64,000 bases of DNA, taken from contig NC_092647.1 in NCBI RefSeq assembly GCF_039555335.1, positions 6,710,608-6,774,607 of the forward strand, written 5' to 3'. Below the pieces are notes generated by a model, which saw only the letters and a program-made list of their open reading frames with translations, had not been told where the DNA came from and did not search any database. The stretch comes from Amphiura filiformis (Eukaryota; Echinodermata; Ophiuroidea; Amphilepidida; Amphiuridae). This document shows, piece by piece, positions 48,801 through 54,473 of the stretch. The translations under genes were made by a program, and so were the position numbers. Within the stretch, counting starts at the first letter, position 1; every line of letters begins with the position of its first letter.

Positions 48801-51800
48801 GAAATCAACAAACATCTGAGCTCATCGGGAACAAAAAAACTTTCTTTGGCGGGAACAATAACTTATTGGCTCATACCTTAACAGCATGCATAAGTGGATT
48901 GTAGCAGTTATCAAGAAACAGCTCGCAGAACTCCCTCAAGAATAGACGAATACTAAGAGTGGATCTCCTGGTGAGCGACGTGTCTTTCATCGGCATGCGG
49001 TTCTTAGCTCGTTTCTTAGGATTCTTCTCCCTGTCAAATGAGATATGCTTGGCTTTCTGCGGGGCTTGGTGATAGATGACATCTCTCTCTGATATGGACT
49101 TGAAATTCTTGACATAGAATGTACCTCCAAATCTGGAATGTCTGTAGGACAAGGGAATGGTGGAATGAACTTTTTTACTGTGAAAATTCTCAGTCTTTTA
49201 AGAAGGTTTTTAACAGTTGATCATTTCAAAAACCTCCCACAGGCATAAGTTTGTTTACTTGAAAAAAGCTAAAGTTGTTCAAAGGAGCTGAAAATGGGGT
49301 GAAATTGGCCAAAACCACTCAAAATTGGGCCGAAAAGAAGTAAAAATGCGTAAATATGAGCAGTCAAAAAAGTTGAATTCAGGTGATCAGCTGAAAAATC
49401 TCATGCCTGCTCCCACCTTGCACTTAATAAATGAATGAGAAGATGGCAAAGCTAACAGAAATGGCAGAGAAAAGGCAAGGTATTGGAAGGAAGCAGATTT
49501 GCAGGAATTCATATATATCATAGATGTCTCTTATTTCACATACAGCCTGGCGATTCATAGACGGTAGACCCATCGCATTTTGCATTTCACTTTGGGTTGA
49601 AATAAGAAACGTCTGATAATATGAGTTCCTGCGAACCTGTTCCTTTCTTGCCTTTTCTCTGCCATTTCTGTAGCTTGCTTAGCCATCTTTTTCATTCCTC
49701 CCCTCTCTCCCTTCACTCACCTTCCACTGCCTTTTAACACCCTGGCCTTTTTCCTCTGCTATTCCCATTGATTCTCTCCCTCCCTTCACACTCACCTTCC
49801 ACTGCCTTTTAACACCCTGGCCTTTTCTCTGCTATTCCCATTCATTCCCTCCCTCCCTTCATACTCACCCTCCCACTGCCTTTTAACACCCTGGCCTTTT
49901 CTCTGCTATTCCCATTGATTCTCTCCCTCCCTTCACTCACCTTCCACTGCCTTTTAACACCCTGGCCTTTTCTCCGCTATTCCCATTCATTCTCTCCCTC
50001 CCTTCACACTACCTTTCGATCGACATGTTGGCCTTTTCTCTGCTAATCCCCTTCATTCTCTCCCTCCCTTCACTCACCCTCCCACTGCCTTTTAACACCC
50101 TGGCCTTTTCTCTGCTATTCCCATTGATTCTCTCCTCCCTTCACTCACCTTCCACTGCCTTTTAACACCCTGGCCTTTTCTCTGCTATTCCCATTGATTC
50201 TCTCCCTCCCTTCACTCACCTTCCACTGCCTTTCAACACACTGGCCTTTTACCTCTGCTATTCCCATTGATTCTCTCCCTCCCTTCACTCACCTTCCACT
50301 GCCTTTTAACACCCTGGCCTTTTCTCTGCTATTCCCATTGATTCTCTCCCTCCCTTTACTCACATTCCACTGCCTTTTAACACCCTGGCCTTTTCTCTGC
50401 TATTCCCATTGATTCTCTCCCTCCCTTCACTCACCTTCCACTGCCTTTTAACACCCTGGCCTTTTCTCTGCTATTCCCATTGATTCTCTCCTCCCTTCAC
50501 TCACCTTCCACTGCCTTTTAACACCCTGGCCTTTTCTCTGCTATTCCCATTGATTCTCTCCCTCCCTTCATACTCACCTCCCACTACCTTTCGACATGTT
50601 GGCCTTTTCTCTGCTATTCCCATTCATTCTCTCCCTCCCTTCACACTACCTTTCGATCGACACGTCTGCCTTTTCTCTGCTAATCCCCTTCATTACCTCC
50701 CTCCCTTCACACTCACCTTCCACTGCCTTTCAACACACTGGCCTTTTACCTCTGCTATTCTCATTCATTCTCTCCCTCCCTTTACACTCACCTTCCACTG
50801 CCTTTCAACACCCTGGCCTTTTTCTCTGCTATTTCCCTCTGTCTAGCCATCTCCAGTTCTTGCTCATCCTTCTGTTTCTCACTAGAAGCCCTTGTAATAC
50901 CTGCTTTAGCCAGCTGCTCAGGGGTCTGCACATAATAATAATAGAAAGAAACTAATGATATTACGTCCATTCAGGTGATGACATAATCATGATATGTTAT
51001 GCGACAAAGAATGGGCTAGTCCAATTGAAATCCATATACCCCCTATGGAAAACATGACCTTGATCTCCCACACAGGAGGTGTACATTTTAAATGGAGTCA
51101 TCCATTCAGGTAACTTCATTTAAAATTCGCACTCCCTGTCTTAGTAAGAGATTAAGATCATGTCTTCCACATGGGCTGTTTGTATTTTAACAGGACTAGC
51201 CAATGCAAGACTCAGTTATGCAGGATATTGGCATCGTTCAAAGTTAAGTCAAACAAAGAGATGTTTCAAAGCGCTTTTGTAAACAAATAATCTAAAAGGA
51301 TGTTTTGAATGCAAGTTTTGTAACATCTCAAACTTACTTTTTAACAGACTTAGTTTGAATTGAGGAGGGGCACATTCCACACTTGATTTCTAAATTGTCG
51401 CACACTTTGAGACAAAATATCATGGTAGTGTACTCAAGAAATGTAATGTTAGCACATACAAAAAGACGGACTGCACAGTCTCTTTCTGAACAAGTTCAGG
51501 AGAGGAAAAAACCAAGCATAACAGACCTGTTCTCTGAGCATCAGTGAAGTAATCTCTATGGCATGCATACACCATTGTTGTTCTTCTTCAGAGCTGGCCA
51601 CATACAAGATAAGCTTATCCATACCGCTCACATTGAGAGCCCACAAGACTTGGTCGTGTACACTGGCATCATCATCAGTTCTCTAATTAAGTGAAAATAA
51701 ACAATTAAAATAATGGATGAGGTGAATAGGAAATAAAATTTCAATATGATTGATGAGACAGATAAGCCTGCTAAATTATCAGCCTCTAAAAACTATTTTG

Positions 51801-54473
51801 ATTGGCTATAAAGAGGACTATATAATGTATTGAGCCAATCAGAGATATGGTAAGAAGTCTGTGGGGCTGAAAGGAATTGAAGAATTATGTAACTTTACAC
51901 AATGTTATATGACTGGTTCAATTTACATTCATGTAAACTGCCATATTGAGACTCTCCTCACATATGGTGGAACCATGCAATGGGTGAATAGGGTCTACAA
52001 CACGGGCAATACTGTACCTTTTCTTGTGTGGGGTCAGCAGGCACATGGAGGACATTTCTCACCAGCAGTAATATCCTCTCCATCAGTATAGTGTGGTCCT
52101 CTCGTCGACTTTCCCATTCCTGCAAGGATGTGAGTCAGTGAAAATGTCAAATTTTAATTTACATTACCTTTTTAAAAAAATTAAAAAAAAAGTTCATTTA
52201 CTTCATTTGTAAGTGTACCAGAGTTTTCTTTATTTTGACGAAAGTACTCAGCAAGGTCATTTCATTCTGTGAAAAGAACTGCCAAATCTGACACCAAAAA
52301 TTGTTGTTAATGTACTGATGCAATATAGCAAATAAATGTTTCTTAAAGGTCCTCAACCCAATCAACAGCCTCATTCCCCCTCCGATTTACCTCACTATTA
52401 ATGAGAATTTGGCATCATATAATTAGATCCTATTTTCTCATTACTATCCTCAAATTTGATGTTCCAAATCAATGTATTTCCGAAGAAATTGTGAAAAAAA
52501 ACATCAATTTGGGGTATAACACATGACTTCATAATCATCCAACACCCTGGGACCAGTAGTTTTCACCACTTCCCCACAAAACATTATTTTTATACTACCA
52601 CCTATTTTGCACACTGAATGTGAACATTTCTTACCATATCCAATAATTTCTTCAGTTTCTTGGCCAAGACCACCATTAGTTCTTCATCAGCAAAGGCTTG
52701 CTTGTACGCTTGAAGATGCGACAATACTTCAAGATAGTAGTTCCTAGTGGTCTTGTCTGTGGGGACTTTGTTATCAAAACAAAGCTCTGCTGGCTGGGTA
52801 AGGTTCACCAAAAGCCTGGTATACAAAGAGGAAAATAAAAGTGAGGTGGTTCAATCAAAATATATACATGGGAAAATATGCTCAACTGTGGTATATAATA
52901 ACCTATATAGAACCTTGGGTTATTCCGGATTAAATCCATACACCCCTATGTTAGACATGACCTTAAATAATTTCACACACAAGGGGTGTAGATTTCAAAT
53001 GGAGTCACTCATTCAGGTTAACCCCATTTGAAATGCACACTCCCTGTGTGGAAGATGTAGGATCATGTCTTCCATAGGGGGTGTATGATTTTCAACTAGA
53101 ATAGCCCAATGTTGGCTGTCTTTTTGTTTACTAATATTGTCTATTGTAGTGTTTTGTACTATTTTCTACAATGTATGGTTTGAATATTGCTTTTATATCT
53201 TATCTTAAGGCCAGCCCATTTAGTGATCCCAACAAAGTGTAAAACACAATATACATAAATTGCTTAAAAGTCATTTAAATTGTAATTAGGTATGTCTGAA
53301 ATGAAAAATTTGGCAACAAACAAGATTGATCCAAGATATCCAAGATTGAAACAGTTGAAGTTCCATTCAAACAAATGTAGCTAATTTCTCTACTTAAATT
53401 ACAATTCATGTAAAATATCAGCAAGGAGGCTCACAGTTTTCCGGGTGCAAACCTGACAGCAGTCTCTACAAGATGACGGTTTTATTACAGATTTTTAAAA
53501 ATAAAAACCAACCAATCATACCTGGTACATGTTTCAAAGAGTTCCGTCTCTTTATGAAACTGCTTCAAAAGATAAATAAGATCATTCTGTAGAATCTGCG
53601 CATTCCCAAGCTGACGCCTAATCTCGACGGTGTCGTCTTCTCGTCGTAAGAAGCGAATCAGATCTTTTACTGTCTCTGTAAAATAACAATTTTTCATTTT
53701 GTAAATATTATATTCACATGTTTTAAAGTTTGGATATATATGGGATTTAAAGTATACAATTGGCTATTCCAGTTGAAATCCATACCCCCTATGGAAGACA
53801 TGACCTTAATTATGTAAATATTATTGTCAATAACAAATTACGTGAATGCAAACTTGCTGACAATGTACGATAGTTTAGAAAGTTGTATTTTTGCTCTCGT
53901 GTTTGAGCAAAAGCTTATCACGTCTCGCTGCCGTAAGAATTTTCATTCATTGACTGGTTGACCCGGAAGTGTTGCAAAATGGGAGTGGTTAAATGTGAAA
54001 GGTCAATAACTCGTGTGCTGATTGGTTGATCCATTGGTCGATATGCTGCTAAAATATTAATTTATGCACAATGGAGGTTTAGAAAATTTTCATGATTTTC
54101 ATGATGATGAAGTTACGAAATAGGATCATTACAAACACCAATTTGGTAAGCTTATAATCACTCATTTTTGGGCTGAATCAACTTGATGAAATGAAATTTG
54201 TTGAATACAAAATGTGTCTGGATGCAAGAATTAGCGCCAGCGTGAGTCTTGATCCCCTCCAGGTATTCCAACAAGTTACCACTTGCCAACAACCTTCATC
54301 ACACCGTAACATGACCCCCCCTGAAGAATAACATAGTGCAATTATTTATTTTAGTATTACATACCAAGTGCATCTGGTTCCTTCTGGTACGTATCCCCCT
54401 CCAGGTATCCCAATGCATTACAAGTTGCCAACAACTCATGGTTCATCACACGAACCACACTGCCAAACTCCAT
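17875..54473 (-). CDS. TIMELESS: TIMELESS, replication fork protection complex / circadian regulator, 30 coding exons
   Basis: TIMELESS pairs with TIPIN in the fork protection complex, which travels with the replisome, supports checkpoint signalling and cohesion, and links to the clock. Thirty exons, all GT-AG and in phase, give 4908 nt (1635 codons plus stop; human TIMELESS is about 1200). Order: N-terminal TIMELESS helical repeats (exons 1-11, about residues 1-531), a lysine-rich linker likely acting as nuclear signal (exon 12), the conserved C-terminal TIMELESS region (13-18), the MYB/SANT-like DNA-binding part (19-23), acidic linkers (24-25), the segment equivalent to the human PARP1-binding domain (26-28) and a Ser/Asp-rich tail (29-30). 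The start ATG at 54473 gives [20 protein letters not shown], which aligns with the human N-terminus. Oddities: donor-bearing tandem arrays after exons 6, 8 and 17; in-frame TGA (codon 1165) and TAG (codon 1451). The human ortholog aligns throughout, not the insect period-partner timeless. Confidence 0.96.
18331..18654 (-). repeat. In-frame 108-bp (36-residue) coding tandem repeat in TIMELESS exon 30
   Basis: The 108-bp period is seen from the recurrence of GTCAAGCCTKGACGTTGA at 18331 and 18439 and a close variant at 18547. Each unit encodes a Ser/Lys-rich stretch ending [11 protein letters not shown]. The first two units are nearly identical, the third is diverged. The TAG lies in the middle unit. 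Confidence 0.85.
18991..19255. mobile_element. MITE family B, copy 1
   Basis: Fold-back element in the last TIMELESS intron. Arms contain TATGTGACC, CAAGTTGGTAGTTT and GAGACATCCTG on the left, mirrored at the right, with centre AAAGGACATACTACTGGCTT. A second copy is at 43704-43963. Confidence 0.85.
19218..19315. repeat. Two-copy 48-bp tandem duplication
   Basis: The stretch ATTTCATGGTAGCAGGTCAT, then ATAGGCCTATATTATAGAAACATG is present twice in direct succession, overlapping the right end of MITE B copy 1. Confidence 0.85.
19411..19966. mobile_element. 556-bp compound fold-back element
   Basis: The outer arms (TTTTTCACAAGGTCATAT left, mirrored at 19950-19966) extend about 200 bp. A third copy of the arm, starting near 19640, is in tandem with the right one. 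All arms share TGTGTCAGTTGGACAACTGC and GGTTACTGACATGTG. Confidence 0.85.
20401..20545. mobile_element. MITE family C, copy 1
   Basis: Inverted ends CAGTAAAATTTCATTTGAAT and ATGAAATTCTTACTG. Shares its core (GTTCA.TC, ACGCAGTGTA) with 22225-22483. Confidence 0.7.
20651..20787 (-). CDS. TIMELESS: TIMELESS coding exon 29
   Basis: Residues 1266-1311, [20 protein letters not shown] to [10 protein letters not shown]. Acceptor TTGTAG, donor CCGG/GTAAGT. Basic then Ser/Asp-rich, likely CK2-type phosphorylation sites. Confidence 0.9.
21312..21760 (-). CDS. TIMELESS: TIMELESS coding exon 28 (contains in-frame TGA)
   Basis: Residues 1117-1265. Starts [20 protein letters not shown] (human ETFWRIPAKLSPTQLRRAAA) and ends QSSSSSE with donor AGA/GTAAGT. 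The frame at both ends is the same and fits the neighbours, but TGA at 21614-21616 interrupts it. In the +2 frame, the stretch around it reads [16 protein letters not shown], which looks more protein-like. That suggests two compensating single-base indels (real or from assembly) bounding about 21595-21640. Confidence 0.88.
22225..22483. mobile_element. MITE family C, copy 2, 14 bp from exon 27 donor
   Basis: Ends ACAGTGGGAATTCCAATTGA and its approximate complement at 22460-22483. The element starts 14 bp downstream of the TIMELESS exon 27 donor on the minus strand. Confidence 0.75.
22498..22616 (-). CDS. TIMELESS: TIMELESS coding exon 27
   Basis: Residues 1077-1116, [20 protein letters not shown] to [17 protein letters not shown] is identical to human. 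Donor GAA/GTATGT. Confidence 0.96.
22969..23120. mobile_element. MITE family A copy
   Basis: Begins GGCTATTACAGTTGAAAAC and ends GGATTTCAACTGGAATAAGC, with part of the middle missing. Directly followed by the LINE fragment. Confidence 0.85.
23135..23452 (+). mobile_element. 3' fragment of a non-LTR retrotransposon (CR1/L2-like)
   Basis: The plus-strand reading has [20 protein letters not shown] followed by [10 protein letters not shown], the conserved C-terminal end of reverse-transcriptase polyproteins in CR1/L2/Jockey-type LINEs, then a short 3' UTR (AGTGCCTTGAGCGCTC) and (ATT)n at 23431-23452. It is 5'-truncated and antisense to TIMELESS. Confidence 0.8.
23453..23640 (+). repeat. Possible tRNA-derived SINE fragment
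   Basis: Contains GGTCACAGGTTCGATTGCTGG, shortened here as a B-box-like GGTTCGATTG, then a non-tRNA body. The A box is unclear. Confidence 0.35.
23696..23764 (-). CDS. TIMELESS: TIMELESS coding exon 26
   Basis: Residues 1054-1076, [23 protein letters not shown]. Aligns with human LWLQNCLIRAADDREEDG, the start of the PARP1-binding region. Donor GACG/GTGAGT. Confidence 0.94.
24505..24664. mobile_element. MITE family A copy, 9 bp from exon 25 donor
   Basis: GGGCTATTCCAGTTGAAATT to GGATTTCATCTTGAATAGCC. On the minus strand the element begins right after the donor GTAGGAATG of TIMELESS exon 25. Confidence 0.9.
24674..24814 (-). CDS. TIMELESS: TIMELESS coding exon 25
   Basis: Residues 1007-1053, acidic then [16 protein letters not shown]. 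Acceptor CTTATAG, donor AAAG/GTAGGA. The exon is hemmed by transposons: MITE A ends 9 bp past the donor side, and a fold-back element begins 26 bp upstream of the acceptor. Confidence 0.9.
24841..25444. mobile_element. 604-bp fold-back element next to exon 25 acceptor
   Basis: The ends AATTGAATACCTGAGTGGAA, then GAAGGGCCCAACTCC are mirrored at 25411-25444. Two more copies of the GGAGTTGGGCCCTTCTTCCA core lie inside (about 25042 and 25246, the latter itself palindromic). It starts 26 bp upstream of the exon 25 acceptor. Confidence 0.85.
25809..25975. mobile_element. 167-bp palindromic element
   Basis: Arms with TTGGTTTTAGCCACTGGAGT and GCATCTATCGTCTCA are perfectly mirrored, with a short loop near 25890. 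Apparent ORFs on both strands are shadows. Confidence 0.85.
26375..26429 (-). CDS. TIMELESS: TIMELESS coding exon 24
   Basis: Residues 989-1006, [18 protein letters not shown]. Low-complexity acidic linker. Acceptor CTTTAG, donor GAAG/GTTGGT; assignment rests on splice sites and phase. Confidence 0.8.
26650..26735 (-). repeat. tRNA-like relic
   Basis: On the minus strand GGTCAGGGGTTCAAGTCCCT resembles a T arm about 45 nt after a GCGCCTGATAT stretch. Stems are incomplete. Likely a SINE remnant. Confidence 0.3.
27192..27400 (-). CDS. TIMELESS: TIMELESS coding exon 23
   Basis: Residues 919-988, [40 protein letters not shown], then basic and acidic runs. Donor AGG/GTAAAT. Confidence 0.95.
27933..28116. 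mobile_element. MITE family A copy, 18 bp from exon 22 donor
   Basis: Left end GGACTATTCCAGTTTGCGC, right end GGATTTCAACTGGAATACCC, with the CATTCAGGTAACC centre. Ends 18 bp from the donor of TIMELESS exon 22. Confidence 0.88.
28135..28211 (-). CDS. TIMELESS: TIMELESS coding exon 22
   Basis: Residues 893-918, [20 protein letters not shown] and YKDSD. Second MYB-like helix set (W..EQELEL). Donor GATG/GTAAGA. Confidence 0.95.
28340..28988. mobile_element. TTAA-flanked fold-back element, 649 bp
   Basis: TTAA at 28336-28339 and 28989-28992. The arms run almost to the centre (28640-28690), with shared blocks ACATATCGAATTGCATTCTGA and ATCAAATAATTTT, given here in parts. No coding content. Confidence 0.85.
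29129..29196 (-). CDS. TIMELESS: TIMELESS coding exon 21
   Basis: Residues 871-892, [22 protein letters not shown]; human has IIHHLVQMGLADSVKDFQRK. Donor CTGG/GTAAGT. Confidence 0.96.
29841..30938. mobile_element. TTAA-flanked element, 1.1 kb
   Basis: TTAAGGCCAGAGTAATGG at the left and CCATTACTCTGCCCTTAA at the right. Interior inverted blocks include AGGGAAGGTTTT and AAAACCTTCCCT. No protein recognised inside. Confidence 0.65.
31335..31427. mobile_element. MITE family A half-copy, 14 bp from exon 20 donor
   Basis: Only the right half is present, from CAAATGGGTTACCTGAATGG to GGATTTTAACTGGAATACCC. Confidence 0.85.
31442..31497 (-). CDS. TIMELESS: TIMELESS coding exon 20
   Basis: Residues 852-870, [19 protein letters not shown]. 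Donor CAG/GTAAGG. A MITE half-copy ends 14 bp from the donor. Confidence 0.94.
31740..31834 (-). CDS. TIMELESS: TIMELESS coding exon 19
   Basis: Residues 820-851, [20 protein letters not shown] through LDPDAEE. Start of the SANT/MYB-like region (WxxEEExxL). Donor GAAG/GTTAGT. Confidence 0.95.
31888..32227. mobile_element. TTAA-flanked MITE, 340 bp
   Basis: TTAAGGGGCATTTTGTGAT at the left and ATCACAAAATACTCCCTTAA at the right. A partial relative (GATTTTTATA, CTACAT, CTTGCAGATTAATTCGCTTA) lies at 59425-59578. Confidence 0.8.
32228..32723. other. TIMELESS intron 18, nothing recognised
   Basis: No further feature is seen here apart from the MITE just before it. Confidence 0.5.
32724..32872 (-). 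CDS. TIMELESS: TIMELESS coding exon 18
   Basis: Residues 771-819, [20 protein letters not shown] to [12 protein letters not shown]. Acceptor ACAG, donor ATGT/GTAAGT. It joins exon 17 in frame (human YKELVTFAKYILGKFF), which proves the proximal donor of exon 17 is compatible. Confidence 0.96.
32873..33317. other. Distal part of TIMELESS intron 17
   Basis: Contains a GA-rich run (32975-33035) and, at 33141-33200, a B-box-like GGGTTCAAATCC that may be a SINE relic. Nothing else is recognised before the 100-bp array starts. Confidence 0.45.
33318..38430 (-). repeat. Array of 51 x 100 bp units carrying exon 17 end plus donor
   Basis: Donor positions run from 38358 down to 33370. The 4988-bp span equals 50 periods of 100 bp, less 12 single-base deletions in a G run. 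On the minus strand each unit has the last 69 exon bases (CAACTGTCTCTGTTCAGAG to CAGTACAAG), the donor GTGAGA and 25 bp of intron. Every unit also has CTGTCTYTGTTCAG, which resembles a splice acceptor and could define a 52-nt mini-exon. One unit (37405-37440) is diverged. Marker variants recur about every 1190 bp, so a 12-unit higher-order repeat is present. Confidence 0.97.
38358..38565 (-). CDS. TIMELESS: TIMELESS coding exon 17 (donor amplified in array)
   Basis: Residues 701-770, [31 protein letters not shown] and [19 protein letters not shown]. The first donor is TACAAG/GTGAGA at 38357. It runs directly into the 51-unit array. Reading past the donor gives TAA after 22 codons. Confidence 0.95.
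38904..39008. mobile_element. MITE family A half-copy
   Basis: Right half only, AATGGGTTACCTGAATGGG to GGATTTCACCTGGAATAGC. Confidence 0.82.
39171..39249 (-). CDS. TIMELESS: TIMELESS coding exon 16
   Basis: Residues 675-700, [20 protein letters not shown] to FKGYIL. Donor CTCAA/GTAAGT. EFNF(K/L) matches the human EKEFNFLDYL. Confidence 0.94.
39726..39770 (-). CDS. TIMELESS: TIMELESS coding exon 15 (acidic mini-exon)
   Basis: Residues 660-674, [15 protein letters not shown]. Only 45 nt. Acceptor TTTCCAG, donor GAAG/GTAAGA, and phase bridges exons 14 and 16 exactly. It corresponds to the acidic run in human. Confidence 0.88.
39771..40607. other. TIMELESS intron 14, no element recognised
   Basis: AT-rich intron with poly-purine tracts and several GGCCTTGG or GCCAAGGCC-type words at 39885-39980. 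No ncRNA or transposon was recognised. Confidence 0.45.
40608..40705 (-). CDS. TIMELESS: TIMELESS coding exon 14
   Basis: Residues 627-659, [20 protein letters not shown] to HFTNLN. Donor AATG/GTAAGT. Strong family match (REVWPEGDVFGSQDISPEEE in human). Confidence 0.97.
41254..41334 (-). CDS. TIMELESS: TIMELESS coding exon 13
   Basis: Residues 600-626, [20 protein letters not shown] and ALLRAA, matching human AEAMVRIQDCLLAGQAPQAL. Donor CCAG/GTAAGA. Confidence 0.96.
41335..42270. other. TIMELESS intron 12, at most a degraded MITE A
   Basis: A weak resemblance to MITE A (GGAAGCTACCCA to ATCTTCCACAGGAGGATG) lies at about 41770-41865. The rest shows nothing. Confidence 0.35.
42271..42476 (-). 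CDS. TIMELESS: TIMELESS coding exon 12 (basic linker)
   Basis: Residues 532-599. Begins with a run of Lys and Arg ([12 protein letters not shown]), a likely nuclear localisation signal also present in human, and ends [16 protein letters not shown]. Donor AAAG/GTTGGT. Confidence 0.95.
43169..43368. mobile_element. MITE family A full copy, 25 bp from exon 11 donor
   Basis: GCTATTCCAGTTAAAATCC to GGATGTCAACTGGAATAGCC, about 200 bp with the CATTCAGGTAACC centre. Confidence 0.9.
43394..43484 (-). CDS. TIMELESS: TIMELESS coding exon 11
   Basis: Residues 501-531, [20 protein letters not shown] to NKILVQ. Donor CAG/GTGAGA. A MITE ends 25 bp beyond this donor. Confidence 0.96.
43704..43963. mobile_element. 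MITE family B, copy 2
   Basis: TATGTGACCTGTTACCAGAA to TTGCAGGTCACATAT, sharing AAAGGACATACTACTGGCTT and GACATCCTGGCTG with 18991-19255. Confidence 0.87.
44152..44334 (-). CDS. TIMELESS: TIMELESS coding exon 10
   Basis: Residues 440-500, [18 protein letters not shown] through [20 protein letters not shown]. Donor AAA/GTAAGT. Matches human MHLALKAYQELLATV and NIFYVMEYRELF. Confidence 0.96.
44862..44966 (-). CDS. TIMELESS: TIMELESS coding exon 9
   Basis: Residues 405-439, [20 protein letters not shown] and [15 protein letters not shown]. Acceptor CATTCAG, donor ACG/GTAAGA. It splices in phase to exon 8 only through the AG-ending donor. Confidence 0.95.
45006..45178. mobile_element. MITE family A copy upstream of exon 9
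   Basis: TTCCAGTTGAAATCCATAG to GTATGGATTTTAACTGGAT. It starts 39 bp upstream of the exon 9 acceptor, so it may supply or displace branch-point sequence. Confidence 0.88.
45547..48300 (-). repeat. Array of 30 x 92 bp units carrying exon 8 end plus donor
   Basis: The donor-bearing positions run from 48229 to 45557 with a period of 92 bp (two units are 2 bp longer). On the minus strand each unit has TTACCTATGGGCCATGAGG, the rest of the exon 8 end to GATGTCATCAG, the donor GTGGGT and about 20 bp of intron. Units are very similar. Variants cluster: AATGACGAC replaces AATGCCGAC mainly at 46590-47900, and GGTCCATAGG is confined to 47350-47740. Confidence 0.96.
48229..48341 (-). CDS. TIMELESS: TIMELESS coding exon 8 (donor amplified in array)
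   Basis: Residues 368-404, [20 protein letters not shown] and [17 protein letters not shown]. The first donor is ATCAG/GTGGGT at 48228. The exon runs straight into a 30-unit array of its own 3' end. Reading past the donor reaches TAG within five codons. Confidence 0.94.
48877..49141 (-). CDS. TIMELESS: TIMELESS coding exon 7
   Basis: Residues 279-367, [20 protein letters not shown] to [17 protein letters not shown]. The HSRFGG(S/T)(Y/F) motif is a hallmark of the family. Acceptor CTACAG, donor AAG/GTATGA. Confidence 0.97.
49430..49698. mobile_element. Fold-back at the distal end of the 71-bp array
   Basis: AGATGGCAAAGCTAACAGAA with ATGGCAGAGAAAAGGCAAGG on the left is mirrored at 49640-49690, and inner arms (GCAGGAATTCATAT, TCTTATTTCA) also pair. 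The arms resemble the exon 6 segment AGCAGAGAAAAAGGCCAGG. Confidence 0.75.
49434..50860 (-). repeat. Array of about 16 x 71 bp units carrying exon 6 end plus donor
   Basis: From about 49705 to 50860 a unit of about 71 bp repeats head to tail. On the minus strand each unit holds AATAGCAGAGAAAAGGCCAG, GGTGTTAAAAGGCAGTGGAAG and the donor GTGAGTGAAGG, followed by GAGGGAGAGAAT. A sub-type near 50014, 50576 and 50650 has the variant end GATCGAAAG/GTAGTG. Copies differ by small indels (69-75 bp). The proximal end merges with exon 6 itself. Below 49700 a fold-back of 265 bp (49434-49698) follows, whose arms resemble the same exon segment. Confidence 0.93.
50792..50925 (-). CDS. TIMELESS: TIMELESS coding exon 6 (donor amplified in array)
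   Basis: Residues 235-278, [20 protein letters not shown] to KARVLKGSG. The first donor is GGAAG/GTGAGT at 50791. About 15 further copies of the exon end and donor follow in the intron. Only the first donor preserves the frame, because reading on gives TGA at once. Confidence 0.93.
51013..51201. mobile_element. MITE family A copy
   Basis: GGGCTAGTCCAATTGAAATC to GTATTTTAACAGGACTAGCC, with the CATTCAGGTAAC centre. Confidence 0.88.
51527..51682 (-). CDS. TIMELESS: TIMELESS coding exon 5
   Basis: Residues 183-234, [20 protein letters not shown] to ITSLMLREQ, phase 0 both ends. The donor is the weaker CAG/GTCTGT. Confidence 0.94.
52018..52119 (-). CDS. TIMELESS: TIMELESS coding exon 4
   Basis: Residues 149-182, 34 codons in phase 0, [20 protein letters not shown] and [14 protein letters not shown]. 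Acceptor TTGCAG, donor AAG/GTACAG. Confidence 0.95.
52635..52815 (-). CDS. TIMELESS: TIMELESS coding exon 3
   Basis: Residues 88-148, [17 protein letters not shown] through [15 protein letters not shown]. Donor ATG/GTAAGA. This is the signature NLTQPA stretch of the TIMELESS N-terminal domain. Confidence 0.96.
52917..53106. mobile_element. MITE family A full copy
   Basis: GGTTATTCCGGATTAAATCC to TTTTCAACTAGAATAGCCC, in the intron upstream of exon 3. Confidence 0.88.
53522..53675 (-). CDS. TIMELESS: TIMELESS coding exon 2
   Basis: Residues 37-87, [20 protein letters not shown] to ELFETCT. Acceptor TTTACAG, donor CCAG/GTATGA. Strong match to the human VKDLIRYLRHED region. Confidence 0.95.
53761..53810. 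mobile_element. MITE family A, left end only
   Basis: GGCTATTCCAGTTGAAATCC, then CATACCCCCTATGGAAGACA, then unrelated DNA. Truncated copy. Confidence 0.85.
54365..54473 (-). CDS. TIMELESS: TIMELESS coding exon 1
   Basis: Residues 1-36, including [20 protein letters not shown] and QKEPDAL. ATG is at 54471-54473 and the donor is CTTG/GTATGT. A second in-frame Met lies at residue 10, but the upstream ATG matches the human start region better. Confidence 0.93.

Noticed and set aside
50194-50955. Plus-strand ORFs with repeated LPPFT and [10 protein letters not shown]
   Set aside because: Shadows of the 71-bp array, whose real coding strand is minus and whose only coding part is exon 6.
17875-54473. 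Insect-type timeless (clock partner of period)
   Set aside because: Motifs such as HSRFGG, NLTQPA and [10 protein letters not shown] and the exon order match the TIMELESS/timeout lineage.
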